NCBI RefSeq assembly: GCF_014651615.1
Contig: NZ_BMXF01000005.1
Location: 1 to 64,000 of the forward strand
Length of the DNA: 64,000 nucleotides
Direction of reading: 5' to 3'
Source: Persicitalea jodogahamensis
Lineage (GTDB): Bacteria > Bacteroidota > Bacteroidia > Cytophagales > Spirosomataceae
In this document: piece after piece, positions 1 to 7,750 of the stretch
Position numbering within the stretch: the first letter of the stretch is position 1
How the letters are laid out: each line of letters starts with the position of its first letter
Notes under the pieces: generated by a model
What the model was told of the DNA's origin: nothing
The model's database searches: none
Seen by the model: the letters and a program-made list of their open reading frames with translations, nothing else
Position numbers and translations under genes: made by a program

Positions 1-1
1 C

Positions 2-160
2 ATTCTGGCGGGTACCTGGTGCCTCAATCCCGAAGAACGCCTTTCGGCGGGCCAAGCGGAGGCGATCGATCGCGTTTTACAGGCCTATCCCGACCTGATC
101 GACGACGCATTTGTCGATACATTTTTGCGGCAGCAAGCAAGCTCAATAATTGAAGACTGA
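2..160 (+). CDS. C-terminal fragment of an unidentified protein (cut by left edge)
   Basis: An open frame enters from the left edge and ends at a TGA at 158-160, giving the last 52 residues of a protein. It begins ILAGTWCLNPEER and contains an acidic, leucine-rich helical segment (AEAIDRVLQAYPDLIDD). I do not recognise the family and give no function. It converges on the polymerase gene that follows on the minus strand. The frame could be fortuitous, but the amino-acid composition looks like real coding sequence. Confidence 0.5.
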   Translation: MLAGTWCLNPEERLSAGQAEAIDRVLQAYPDLIDDAFVDTFLRQQASSIIED

Positions 161-216
161 TTGATTAAAAAACTACTATCAACTGCATTGATCGACCAAA
201 CTACCTCATATCCAAC

Positions 217-3159
217 TCACATGCCCCGAGGGTCAGGTTTTAAGGGCATCCGCGCCACCCGCTGCACCTCGATGCCCGGACAGCCAAAGTCTTCCACCAC
301 TTTGCCCTCCACCAGGTACACGCCGTTGCCGTAGAGTGGGTAGTTTTGAAGAGAAGGCGGAAAGTGCACCGTATCAAAAAAATCTCCCTCCGTGTCCAGG
401 AAAGTACCGAATTTCATCAGCTTACCCTGCTTGGTACGCACCGTTTTGGAACACACAAAATCTCCCACCATTCGCACCGTCCGCCCGGTATAATTCGTCA
501 AGTCCCTGGACAGAATTTCACCTGCATAATCGCTGCGGGTAAGCGAAAACAGCGAAGCTGACACCGGAAAACCCAGTAGTTCGATTTCATCGTACAGGTC
601 TTCCAGCAAAGAACCTTCCAGCGCGGGAAGCATAGGTTTTTCGGATTCGGCGGCGAAAAGAGCCGGAGTATTGGAGCTATCGTTTTTGCGGCCGTTTAAC
701 AGCAAATGCGCCTCCCATAGTAGTTCCTTTTTACCCGAGCCCAGAAAGCGAAAAGCCCCGCTACGGATCAGAACGACGAGCTGCTCCAGCCTGGCCCCGG
801 TGCGCAGGGCAAAGTTCTCCAGACTACTGTATTTCCCGTTTCTCTCACGCTCCTTCGGGATACGCTGCGCCAGACCACTCTCAAGATTCAGAAGACAATC
901 GAAGCCCAGATGCACAACGGTTCCCTGCACCGACGCTCCGTACTGGCTTCGGTTGACGCAGGGCAGGTGAACGTCGCCCCACGCCCGGCGAAGTTCGTTG
1001 ACGTATACCTTTCGCTGGTAGAAGCCGCCGTAGTTGTTCAGCACGGCCACCATGAACTCAATGGGAAAGTAGGTTTTCAAATACAGGCTCTGGTAACTTT
1101 CCACGGCGAAGCTGGCGCTGTGGGCCTTGTTGAAGCTGTATCCGGCGAAGGATTCCATCTGCCGCCAGACTTCGCGCGAGGTTTCTTCGGGGTAGTTCAT
1201 TCGTTGGCAATGGGCGAAGAACTTGTCCTCGATTTCGGCCAGATGGCTGGCGCTGCGGGTCTTTCCCGACATCATCCGCCGCAGCACGTCGGCATCGGCC
1301 AAATCCAGCCCGCCGAAATGGTGGCCGATGCGCATGACGTCTTCCTGATAGACCATCACGCCGTAAGTCTCTTGCAACTCCCGCTCCATCACCGGGTGCA
1401 GGTATTGCACTTTTCCGGGGTCGTGGTGACGCTCGATGTAAGCTTTCATCATCCCGCTGCTGGCCACGCCGGGCCGGATAATGGAGCTGGCCGCCACCAG
1501 CGTGAGGTAGTTGTCGCATTTCAATTTGGCGATCAACTGTCGCATGGCCGGGCTTTCAATGTAGAAACAGCCGATCGTGTTGGCACTGCGCAACTGATCG
1601 GCAATTTTGGGATCATCCAGGAAGTCATGCGGTTGCGAGATGTCCACTTTTACACCCCGATTTTCCGCCACTATCTTCACGCATTCCTTGATATGGCCGA
1701 TGCCACGCTGGGAGAGAATGTCGAATTTTTCAAAACAGATGTCCTCGGCCGTGTACATGTCGAACTGCATGGTGGGCAGCCCCTTGGGCGGATAATCCAG
1801 GGCGCAGTAGTTGGTCAGTGGTAGTTCCGAAATAAGTACCCCCGAGGCGTGGATGGTCCGCTGGTTGGGGAAATCCTCCATCTGGCTATACACCGACAGA
1901 ATCATGTCCACGACTTCATTCTTGTTCATCATGCTTTCCGGTTCATGAACAAGCCGATCGATCTCGCCCTTGGGCAGCCCATACACTTTCCCCAACTCCC
2001 GTAAAATAGAGCGGGAGCGGAAGGTACTCATGGCACCCATCAGGGCGGTGTGGCCCGACTGGTATCGTTTAAAGATGAAGTCGTACATCTCATCGCGCTG
2101 GTCCCAACTGAAATCGATGTCGAAGTCGGGCGGGGTTTTTCTTTTGGGATTGAGGAAACGCTCAAAGTACAGGTCCAGAGCAATAGGGTCTACATCGGTG
2201 ATGCCCAGGCAATAGGCCACGACGGAGTTGGCCCCGCTGCCTCGTCCGACGTAATGAAAGTTGCGCCGGACGGCGTAGCGGCAGATATCGTCGGTGATGA
2301 GGAAATAACTACTGAAATGCAGGTTGTCGATGATTTCGATTTCCTTCTGTACCCGCTCCCGGGCGACCTTGTCGTGCGGTCCGTACCGTCTTGCCAGGCC
2401 ATCGAAAGCGTAGCGCTGCAGCAGCAGCTTGTCATCGTAGGGATTTCCCGTGAAGGTTTTCTTGTTTTTAGCCTTATCAAAATCAAAATAGAACGAGCAG
2501 GATTGCAACAGCTGCTCGGTGTTGCGAATAATGTCCGGGAAGTTGCGGTACTGCCACAGTAGTTCGGCCTTCGGTACGAATACCTCGCTGGGATCGGCAA
2601 TCTGGCCGGGTTGTAGTTGCGAGATAAGCAGGTTGTGGTCGATCGCCCGCAGTTGGGTGTGCAGCCGGTGGGCGGCCCCGTCCCGAAAGCTAACCGGGCT
2701 GTGGATTACGTAGCGCGCCCGCTGGGCGATCGGCTCCCGGGCGACGCGGTTTAACGCGGCTCGCGGCACGCCGATGTACTCGTGGTCCCGCAAGATGTCA
2801 GGCTCCCGGCTCCCGTAGGGATAAACTACGAAGGCCCGGTCGAAGGCGGGGGCGGTTTCCGGCGGCGGTACTTTGTCACGGTTGCAGCACGTCATCAATT
2901 CGTTCAGCTCCCGGAATCCTATCTCATTGGCGGCAATCCCCGTGTACAGCAGCCGGTCCCCGTCGCGGTATTCCATACCCGCCAGGGCGAGCAGCCCGGC
3001 CTCGCGGCAGGCTTTGACAAATTCCAGCGTCCCGGTGCTGTTGTTGATGTCGGTTAGCACGGCCATGTCGTAGCCGTACGTCCGCATCCCTTCCACCAGG
3101 TCGGCGACGCTCATGGTACCGTAGCGCAGGCTGTAATAGCTGTGAAGGTTAAGGAGCAC
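217..3159 (-). CDS. dnaE: DNA polymerase III alpha subunit, short accessory (DnaE2-like) form
   Basis: C-family replicative-type DNA polymerase, 980 residues, clearly shorter than a housekeeping DnaE of about 1,160. The N-terminus is PHP-like (LHSYYS near residue 5; segment ending VLTDINN near 40). The palm has VGRGSGANSV (304-313) and the catalytic carboxylates in PDFDIDF (344-350, D347/D349), with a third Asp expected in FEKFDIL. The start codon is GTG. The gene lies 99 bp downstream of a Y-family polymerase on the same strand, and the divergent gene encodes an S24-type regulator. This arrangement resembles the imuA-imuB-dnaE2 mutasome of other bacteria. The likely role is translesion synthesis and induced mutagenesis after DNA damage. 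The polymerase call is firm; the accessory role is inferred from length and context. Confidence 0.93.
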   Translation of the reverse strand: MLLNLHSYYSLRYGTMSVADLVEGMRTYGYDMAVLTDINNSTGTLEFVKACREAGLLALAGMEYRDGDRLLYTGIAANEIGFRELNELMTCCNRDKVPPPETAPAFDRAFVVYPYGSREPDILRDHEYIGVPRAALNRVAREPIAQRARYVIHSPVSFRDGAAHRLHTQLRAIDHNLLISQLQPGQIADPSEVFVPKAELLWQYRNFPDIIRNTEQLLQSCSFYFDFDKAKNKKTFTGNPYDDKLLLQRYAFDGLARRYGPHDKVARERVQKEIEIIDNLHFSSYFLITDDICRYAVRRNFHYVGRGSGANSVVAYCLGITDVDPIALDLYFERFLNPKRKTPPDFDIDFSWDQRDEMYDFIFKRYQSGHTALMGAMSTFRSRSILRELGKVYGLPKGEIDRLVHEPESMMNKNEVVDMILSVYSQMEDFPNQRTIHASGVLISELPLTNYCALDYPPKGLPTMQFDMYTAEDICFEKFDILSQRGIGHIKECVKIVAENRGVKVDISQPHDFLDDPKIADQLRSANTIGCFYIESPAMRQLIAKLKCDNYLTLVAASSIIRPGVASSGMMKAYIERHHDPGKVQYLHPVMERELQETYGVMVYQEDVMRIGHHFGGLDLADADVLRRMMSGKTRSASHLAEIEDKFFAHCQRMNYPEETSREVWRQMESFAGYSFNKAHSASFAVESYQSLYLKTYFPIEFMVAVLNNYGGFYQRKVYVNELRRAWGDVHLPCVNRSQYGASVQGTVVHLGFDCLLNLESGLAQRIPKERERNGKYSSLENFALRTGARLEQLVVLIRSGAFRFLGSGKKELLWEAHLLLNGRKNDSSNTPALFAAESEKPMLPALEGSLLEDLYDEIELLGFPVSASLFSLTRSDYAGEILSRDLTNYTGRTVRMVGDFVCSKTVRTKQGKLMKFGTFLDTEGDFFDTVHFPPSLQNYPLYGNGVYLVEGKVVEDFGCPGIEVQRVARMPLKPDPRGM

Positions 3160-3258
3160 GGAAGTGTGGATTTTTTCAGTGTTTGAACGGGCGCAAGCTC
3201 ACTTTGAATCGCGGAACCGCCTTTGCCACTTTGGAACTTTGCTATTTCGTCCCTCCCC

Positions 3259-4398
3259 TTAAAACCCCGCCCCCCAGACCACGGCCTTCTCACCAAAGCG
3301 GTTCCGCATCCGGTCCATCGCCTGGGTCAGCGCCAGATCAGTGGCCGAGTCTTCGAAGAGGTCGGTCTGCTGGTGTCCGTGCACCAAGTCGCTCAGCTTC
3401 ACGCCCACCAGCCGGATGAGCATCCGTCTTGAATAAAGCTTGGCGAAGAGTTCCAGAGCGTTCTCGGTCATCACCCGTTCCGAGGCGGTGCAGGGCAGGC
3501 GCGCCTGCACGGTATGGGTGTCGAAATTACTGTACCGAATTTTCAGCGTCAGACAACGGGCCAGCCGCCCGTCGCGCCGCAGGTCGAAGGCCAGCTCGTC
3601 GGCCATACCGTGGATGACCCGCCGCAATTGCGCCAGGTCGATCGTGTCGCGCTCGAAGGTGTGTTCCTTACTGATGGATTTTCGCTCCGCGTGGGCCGTG
3701 ACCGGGCTGTCGTCGATACCATTGGCCTTTTTCCAAATCGTTACCCCGTTCTTGCCCAGCACCTTCTGCATCGTCCGCACGGGTACCTGCTGCAAAGTAC
3801 CCACCTTCGAGATGCCCAGGTTGCGGAGCTGAGTGTACGTCTTCTCGCCGATCATCGGAATGCGGCGGATGGAGAGTGGGGCCAGAAAAGCCCGCTCACT
3901 TCCCCACCCTACCTGCCGCTCTCCGCTCGGCTTGGCCTCGCCCGTGGCAATTTTCGAGACCGTTTTGTTGGTTGAAAGTCCGAAAGAAATCGGCAACCCG
4001 GTTTCTTTTATGATCCGCTGCCGCAACTCCCGCGTCCACTGCCAGCAGCCGAAGAAGCGGTCCATGCCGGTGAGGTCGATGTAGTGTTCGTCGATGCTCG
4101 CCTTCTCCACCAAGGGAGCGGCTTCGGAAATAATTTCCGTGACTGTGTCAGAATACTGACTGTAACGGTCGAAATCGCCGCGCACCAGCACGGCCTCGGG
4201 GCAGAGCTGCCGGGCCAGCCGCATGGGCATGGCGCTGTGGACGCCGAACTGCCGCGCCTCGTAGCTGCACGAGGCCACCACGGCCCGGTCGCCGCTGCCG
4301 CCGATCAGGACGGGCTTATCATTCAGGCTGCTGTTGAGCAGCCGCTCGACGGACACAAAGAAGGTGTCGAGGTCGCAGTGTACAATTTGTCTTTCCAT
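3259..4398 (-). CDS. dinB: Y-family DNA polymerase (Pol IV / ImuB-like)
   Basis: Translesion DNA polymerase of 379 residues. Catalytic residues are intact: CDLD (8-11) and SIDE (101-104), so this looks like an active polymerase rather than an inactive ImuB scaffold. A little-finger region follows. Near the C-terminus, QTDLF (344-348) fits the QxxLF class of beta-clamp-binding peptides. Start is ATG at 4398, inside the divergent promoter region shared with the S24 regulator. It is probably co-transcribed with the dnaE-like gene downstream. LexA-type control is inferred from the S24 neighbour and from a perfect inverted repeat 30 bp upstream of this start. Confidence 0.93.
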   Translation of the reverse strand: MERQIVHCDLDTFFVSVERLLNSSLNDKPVLIGGSGDRAVVASCSYEARQFGVHSAMPMRLARQLCPEAVLVRGDFDRYSQYSDTVTEIISEAAPLVEKASIDEHYIDLTGMDRFFGCWQWTRELRQRIIKETGLPISFGLSTNKTVSKIATGEAKPSGERQVGWGSERAFLAPLSIRRIPMIGEKTYTQLRNLGISKVGTLQQVPVRTMQKVLGKNGVTIWKKANGIDDSPVTAHAERKSISKEHTFERDTIDLAQLRRVIHGMADELAFDLRRDGRLARCLTLKIRYSNFDTHTVQARLPCTASERVMTENALELFAKLYSRRMLIRLVGVKLSDLVHGHQQTDLFEDSATDLALTQAMDRMRNRFGEKAVVWGAGF

Positions 4399-4400
4399 AA

Positions 4401-4432
4401 TTTGTGGATATAGTGGTCTTTTATTACCTTTG
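4401..4432 (+). promoter_or_regulatory. Bacteroidota-type promoter of the S24 regulator gene
   Basis: TTTG at 4401-4404, a 20-nt spacer, then TACCTTTG at 4425-4432. This fits the Bacteroidota sigma-ABfr consensus TTTG-N19-21-TAnnTTTG exactly. Transcription would begin near 4440, leaving a leader of about 40 nt. The -7 element overlaps the left arm of the inverted repeat at 4428-4450, so a bound repressor would block it. Confidence 0.7.
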
Positions 4433-4450
4433 ACACTAATCGTGTCAAAG
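4428..4450. promoter_or_regulatory. Perfect inverted repeat, probable operator of the S24/dinB divergent region
   Basis: CTTTGACAC (4428-4436) and GTGTCAAAG (4442-4450) are perfect 9-bp inverted arms around a 5-nt spacer. The repeat overlaps the -7 box of the plus-strand promoter and lies 30-52 bp upstream of the minus-strand dinB start. It is well placed for the XRE/S24 protein to repress both directions until it self-cleaves. The binding protein is inferred. Confidence 0.65.
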
Positions 4451-4478
4451 TGTTGAGCGTAATAATAGCAAAAGAAAA

Positions 4479-5294
4479 ATGGATCGACAAAAAATATTTT
4501 TCGGCCCTAACCTGAAGTTCCTGCGGGAGCGCCGGAAACTGAGCCAGGAATCGCTGGCCGAATCGCTGGGTCTGAGCCGCTCGAAGCTGAATGCTTTGGA
4601 AAATGGCCAGACAAAAGCTCCCCAACCGGAGGACTACCTGACCTTTTCGGACTTTTTCAAGATCAGCGTCGACAGTCTGTTAAAAGTGGACCTGACGCGG
4701 CTGGGCGAATTGCAATTGCGGGAGCTGGAAGCAGGTAACGACATCTACATGAAGGGCAGCCAAATCAGGGTGCTGGCCATCACAGTGGATAGCGAAAACC
4801 GGGAGAACGTCGAGTACGTACCAGTGCGGGCCAAGGCAGGCTATCGCGATGGCTACGCCGACCCGGAGTTTATCGCCAGCCTGCCCCGGCTCACCCTGCC
4901 CGACCTGCCGGCCGGTCACTCCTTCCGCATGTTTCCTATCTCGGGCGACTCAATGCTACCCGTGCCGGACGGTAGCACGGTGGTGGGGCAGTATACCGAA
5001 GACTGGACAAGCCTGAAAGCCGATACACCCTGTGTGCTGATTCTGCGCGGCGAGGGCGACTTCGTGTTCAAGCTGGTGACACTGCTCGATGACCGTCGCC
5101 TGCTACTGCGGTCGCTCAACCCTCTCTACGAGCCCTACACAGTGGAAAGCGGCGACGTCCTGGAAGTATGGCAGTTCCACAGCTTCCAGAGCCGGGAAAT
5201 TCCGGCTTCGGAAACTACCATGGAACAGCTTTTGAAAATGGTACTATTGCTGCAAAGGGAAGTCACGCAGATGAAAATTGAACGCAGCCACTGA
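4479..5294 (+). CDS. XRE-S24 regulator (LexA/UmuD-like autocleaving repressor)
   Basis: A 271-residue protein with an XRE helix-turn-helix (about 11-66, LSQESLAESLGLSRSKLNALE) and a C-terminal S24 peptidase domain. The nucleophile is Ser158 in ISGDSM and the general base is Lys198 in FVFKLV. An Ala120-Gly121 pair before the catalytic domain sits where LexA/CI proteins are cut. The last 30 residues form a leucine/methionine-rich helix that may dimerise. It is divergent from dinB and dnaE and most likely represses them until DNA damage triggers autoproteolysis. It could also act like UmuD as a polymerase accessory; the HTH favours repression. Confidence 0.9.
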   Translation: MDRQKIFFGPNLKFLRERRKLSQESLAESLGLSRSKLNALENGQTKAPQPEDYLTFSDFFKISVDSLLKVDLTRLGELQLRELEAGNDIYMKGSQIRVLAITVDSENRENVEYVPVRAKAGYRDGYADPEFIASLPRLTLPDLPAGHSFRMFPISGDSMLPVPDGSTVVGQYTEDWTSLKADTPCVLILRGEGDFVFKLVTLLDDRRLLLRSLNPLYEPYTVESGDVLEVWQFHSFQSREIPASETTMEQLLKMVLLLQREVTQMKIERSH

Positions 5295-5299
5295 ATAAC

Positions 5300-5710
5300 A
5301 TGCCGATGGTACCGGAAACATCATTACCCGAAATGATCGTCCCCCTGCTGGAAAACCTGCTCTACCCCAGTGAATCGGATGAACCCATATATTTCCTATG
5401 CATATCGAGTGAGGGGCAGAGAGAGATCAACGTACAGGAATTCGCAGAACTGTTGGGCCTGAAAGCGACGGATACGATTGTGGAAGAGCTGCCGGAGCGT
5501 TTCTGGTCGCCCGTCACCACTGAGCGAGACTGGTACGAAGAGGAAGAAAAGCAGCGAACCGCCCGCTTTGTCGAGCTAAAAAGGATTTTAGAAGAAAATC
5601 TGGAAGGCATCCGGTACTTCGAGGTTGGGGAAGTGGAGGTTGGGCTCTACCTGATTGGCCAGTCAGAAGGTAGTATCACGGGACTAAAAACAATGGCCGT
5701 TCGCACCTGA
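5300..5710 (+). CDS. Nuclease A inhibitor (NuiA)-family protein
   Basis: A 136-residue acidic protein. It matches the Anabaena NuiA pattern along its length: LLYPSESDEPIYFL near residue 20, DWYEEEEK (78-85), GEVEVGLYLIG (110-120) and a C-terminal Thr (MAVRT). As I recall, a Glu near residue 24 and the terminal Thr of NuiA contact the active site of nuclease NucA, and both appear kept. It begins 5 bp after the S24 gene and is probably co-transcribed. A DNA/RNA-nonspecific endonuclease inhibitor in a damage-response operon suggests protection of chromosomal DNA, but its target nuclease is not in this window. Confidence 0.82.
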   Translation: MPMVPETSLPEMIVPLLENLLYPSESDEPIYFLCISSEGQREINVQEFAELLGLKATDTIVEELPERFWSPVTTERDWYEEEEKQRTARFVELKRILEENLEGIRYFEVGEVEVGLYLIGQSEGSITGLKTMAVRT

Positions 5711-5839
5711 GAATCAGCAAATCCGTTCAATTTCTTTGGTATTAATTCAAGAGTATAAACAAGAACCGCCGGTGAACGGGGCCATTTTCGATGATTTCGG
5801 CAATACCTGATAGTGACTATCGGCTATGACTCATAACCA

Positions 5840-5913
5840 GCCCTCGAAAGGCCGACCGCCTGGATCAGGAATATCAGGATTGTTACGAAGAATCCCGCGC
5901 GGTTTTCGAGGGC
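5840..5913. repeat. Inverted repeat in the gap downstream of hipA
   Basis: GCCCTCGAAA (5840-5849) and TTTCGAGGGC (5904-5913) are perfect 10-bp inverted arms 54 nt apart. They lie in the 250-bp gap between the convergent NuiA-like and hipA genes. I see no supported gene here. A short minus-strand frame (5824-6033) overlaps the end of hipA and has no recognisable features. Confidence 0.45.
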
Positions 5914-5960
5914 GATGGATATTCCGGTTTTAGCGGTGGAGTGAAAGGGGTTCTTGCCAG

Positions 5961-7199
5961 CTAATTTATGCGTTTCGAAATAAGCTGAATATTGTCGTTT
6001 GTCACGCCATAATTGGTAGCCAGATTTTTCCATTCCCCCAGAGCAGCCTGAACCTCTTCCAAAATCCGAATTGCTTCATTCCGGGATAAATCTGCGTGCG
6101 GAGCCAATTTCAGCAGATCAGCCTTGCCCGGCTGCTGTCCCTCACCAGCCACCAACATACTTTGCTGACCAGCAGGACCAGAAGAGAACGTCAGGTCGTA
6201 AGCGGGCGAAACCCGCCACACTCCTTTTTTATCCATCAGGAAAGAAAAGTTCTTCGAATGGTCATCCCGATTGTGGGCCAAAACGTTAAACACGGCGTAG
6301 CGATAAATTTTTTGCGCCTGACGCACATCCTTGGTCAGCCACAAAGTCGCTCTGATCAAGTCTTCGTAATCCAGAGCCGGGATTCTAAAATCCGAGTGCA
6401 ATAGCCCGCAGGCCGTATGAACGTGCAGCTTTTTCCCCTCGGGAAGTCGATCGAAGCGTTTTGCGGCGAAATATCCGGCATTGCCTTTGCTTTTAAAAAG
6501 ATGAAAATCGGGAAGCTCCAATCCCGCTTTCAGAGCCATCAGGTTATACACGTATTCGATGGCCCCCGCATCGGCCCCATCCCTGGAATTGCCAAATTTT
6601 ACGATCCACGGCGTATAACCGGAAGGTAGCACTTCACCGGCCTGAATGATGGAATTCTCGCCCGGATTGAATCCAATCAGGGCCTTGGGCCGCGCTCCGG
6701 CCGAAGATCCGTTCAGCTGGATGAGGTTTTCCAGCACATCGCTGCTTTCACCGCGCAAAACCGCCTTCGTTTGCTCATTTAGCTCGTCCAGATCAAGGTC
6801 CCCAACCGAGGAAGAGCCGCCATAATCGGGTAAATAGGTCAATGCGCCCATACCCGTTTTGCCCACGTGAGCCAGGCGATCCAAAGGAGAAAATGTTTCG
6901 GGCAAGACACCATTGGATCGTAACAACCTATCCAGTAATAAGCGTCCCCACCCATCGGGCAGACTATCATTGAAAACCCCCGATAACCCTTCGAATAGCG
7001 AGGGTTCAAAGGAAAAAGTACCCGTTTTTAAGGGTAGTTTGTAGGGGGAGATTTGTAATCCCCCATCCAGAAATTCGGGATCATATTCGAAATAAATACG
7101 GCCATTATCCGGCACCAAGCGGCCCACGGACAGGGGAGCCCGATCGCCAAAGTCCAGCGCTACGTGCAGCAGTTCTACGGGTTTAGGGTTGCGTTTCAT
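5961..7199 (-). CDS. hipA: HipA-type serine/threonine kinase toxin
   Basis: A 412-residue full-length HipA-family toxin kinase. It has the N-terminal HipA segment with FNDSLPDGWGR (76-86), a glycine/serine-rich loop GSSAGARPK (164-172), the catalytic loop HNRDDHSKN (309-317) and the metal-binding AYDL (333-336). Well-studied HipA proteins phosphorylate glutamyl-tRNA synthetase and cause growth arrest; the substrate of this one is unknown. The start overlaps the last 4 bases of the XRE antitoxin gene, giving antitoxin-toxin order. It borders the defence island that begins at 7.7 kb. Confidence 0.93.
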   Translation of the reverse strand: MKRNPKPVELLHVALDFGDRAPLSVGRLVPDNGRIYFEYDPEFLDGGLQISPYKLPLKTGTFSFEPSLFEGLSGVFNDSLPDGWGRLLLDRLLRSNGVLPETFSPLDRLAHVGKTGMGALTYLPDYGGSSSVGDLDLDELNEQTKAVLRGESSDVLENLIQLNGSSAGARPKALIGFNPGENSIIQAGEVLPSGYTPWIVKFGNSRDGADAGAIEYVYNLMALKAGLELPDFHLFKSKGNAGYFAAKRFDRLPEGKKLHVHTACGLLHSDFRIPALDYEDLIRATLWLTKDVRQAQKIYRYAVFNVLAHNRDDHSKNFSFLMDKKGVWRVSPAYDLTFSSGPAGQQSMLVAGEGQQPGKADLLKLAPHADLSRNEAIRILEEVQAALGEWKNLATNYGVTNDNIQLISKRIN

Positions 7200-7516
7200 G
7201 AGTTGCGCACGCGCCTTCGGATGGTTTGCTTCGAGCCGTCGCTGACTTTGCTCTTCAGAATTTCGTCAATGCTTTTAGAATTCTGATGGTTTTGCTCAAT
7301 TCCCTGCAAAATGGCATCAGTAAGATCGAGGACAAAGGCCAGTTTGATGAAGGATTCCAAAGAAATCTGCCCGGTTTGCTCAAATTTGCGCACTACCGAA
7401 AGGCTAACGTTGGCTTTTTCGGAAAGCTGATTCTGAGTCAAGCCCTGCTTTACCCTGCGCTGCCGAAGCAGCGCAGGTAGTTTAAACAGTATGTCATTTG
7501 GAGTAATAAATACCAT
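7196..7516 (-). CDS. hipB: HipB-type XRE antitoxin
   Basis: A 106-residue protein with an XRE helix-turn-helix at about 16-70 (GLTQNQLSEKANVSLSVVRKFE) and a basic C-terminal tail. It overlaps hipA by 4 bases, the classic antitoxin-first arrangement. It is expected to neutralise HipA and repress its own operon. Its upstream region holds several AT-rich palindromes (7515-7574) that are good candidate binding sites. Confidence 0.9.
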   Translation of the reverse strand: MVFITPNDILFKLPALLRQRRVKQGLTQNQLSEKANVSLSVVRKFEQTGQISLESFIKLAFVLDLTDAILQGIEQNHQNSKSIDEILKSKVSDGSKQTIRRRVRNS

Positions 7517-7574
7517 AATTATGTTAATTATAAATTAATTAACTTATAACTACCACAATTATGATAATTATCAT
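7515..7574. promoter_or_regulatory. Cluster of palindromes upstream of hipBA (candidate HipB operators)
   Basis: Three dyads lie just upstream of the hipB start: ATAATTAT (7515-7522), GTTAATTA/TAATTAAC (7523-7530 and 7536-7543, 5-nt spacer) and a perfect 14-bp palindrome ATGATAATTATCAT (7561-7574). Multiple spaced operators are typical of hipBA autoregulation. Low-complexity AT sequence can produce such dyads by chance, so confidence is moderate. Confidence 0.55.
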
Positions 7575-7688
7575 TGGTATATCCAAAGCGGTTGCGAGAA
7601 ATATTCGGATAGATGACAGAGCTGACTTTTACGGTTGACTAATTTCAAGCTCAGATTGGGAATAGCCTAAAAATCAATCAAAAAACAA

Positions 7689-7696
7689 TACATTTG
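7689..7696 (+). promoter_or_regulatory. -7 promoter element of the GHKL gene
   Basis: TACATTTG at 7689-7696 matches TAnnTTTG exactly, but no good -33 TTTG lies about 20 nt upstream. It matters because it overlaps a TTG codon at 7694 that would otherwise extend the downstream frame. Transcription would start near 7703, so translation must begin at the ATG at 7751. Confidence 0.5.
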
Positions 7697-7750
7697 GTTA
7701 CCAAACTTTATCAAATCCTAAACCTGCTCCCTCTTATATCCCCACCACGC

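Noticed and set aside
910-1824. Long plus-strand frame of 304 codons
   Set aside because: It lies entirely antisense to the polymerase III alpha gene and shows no domain; it is a shadow of a GC-rich coding strand.
7694-7750. TTG start for the GHKL gene
   Set aside because: The TTG is part of a TAnnTTTG promoter element and so would not be in the transcript.
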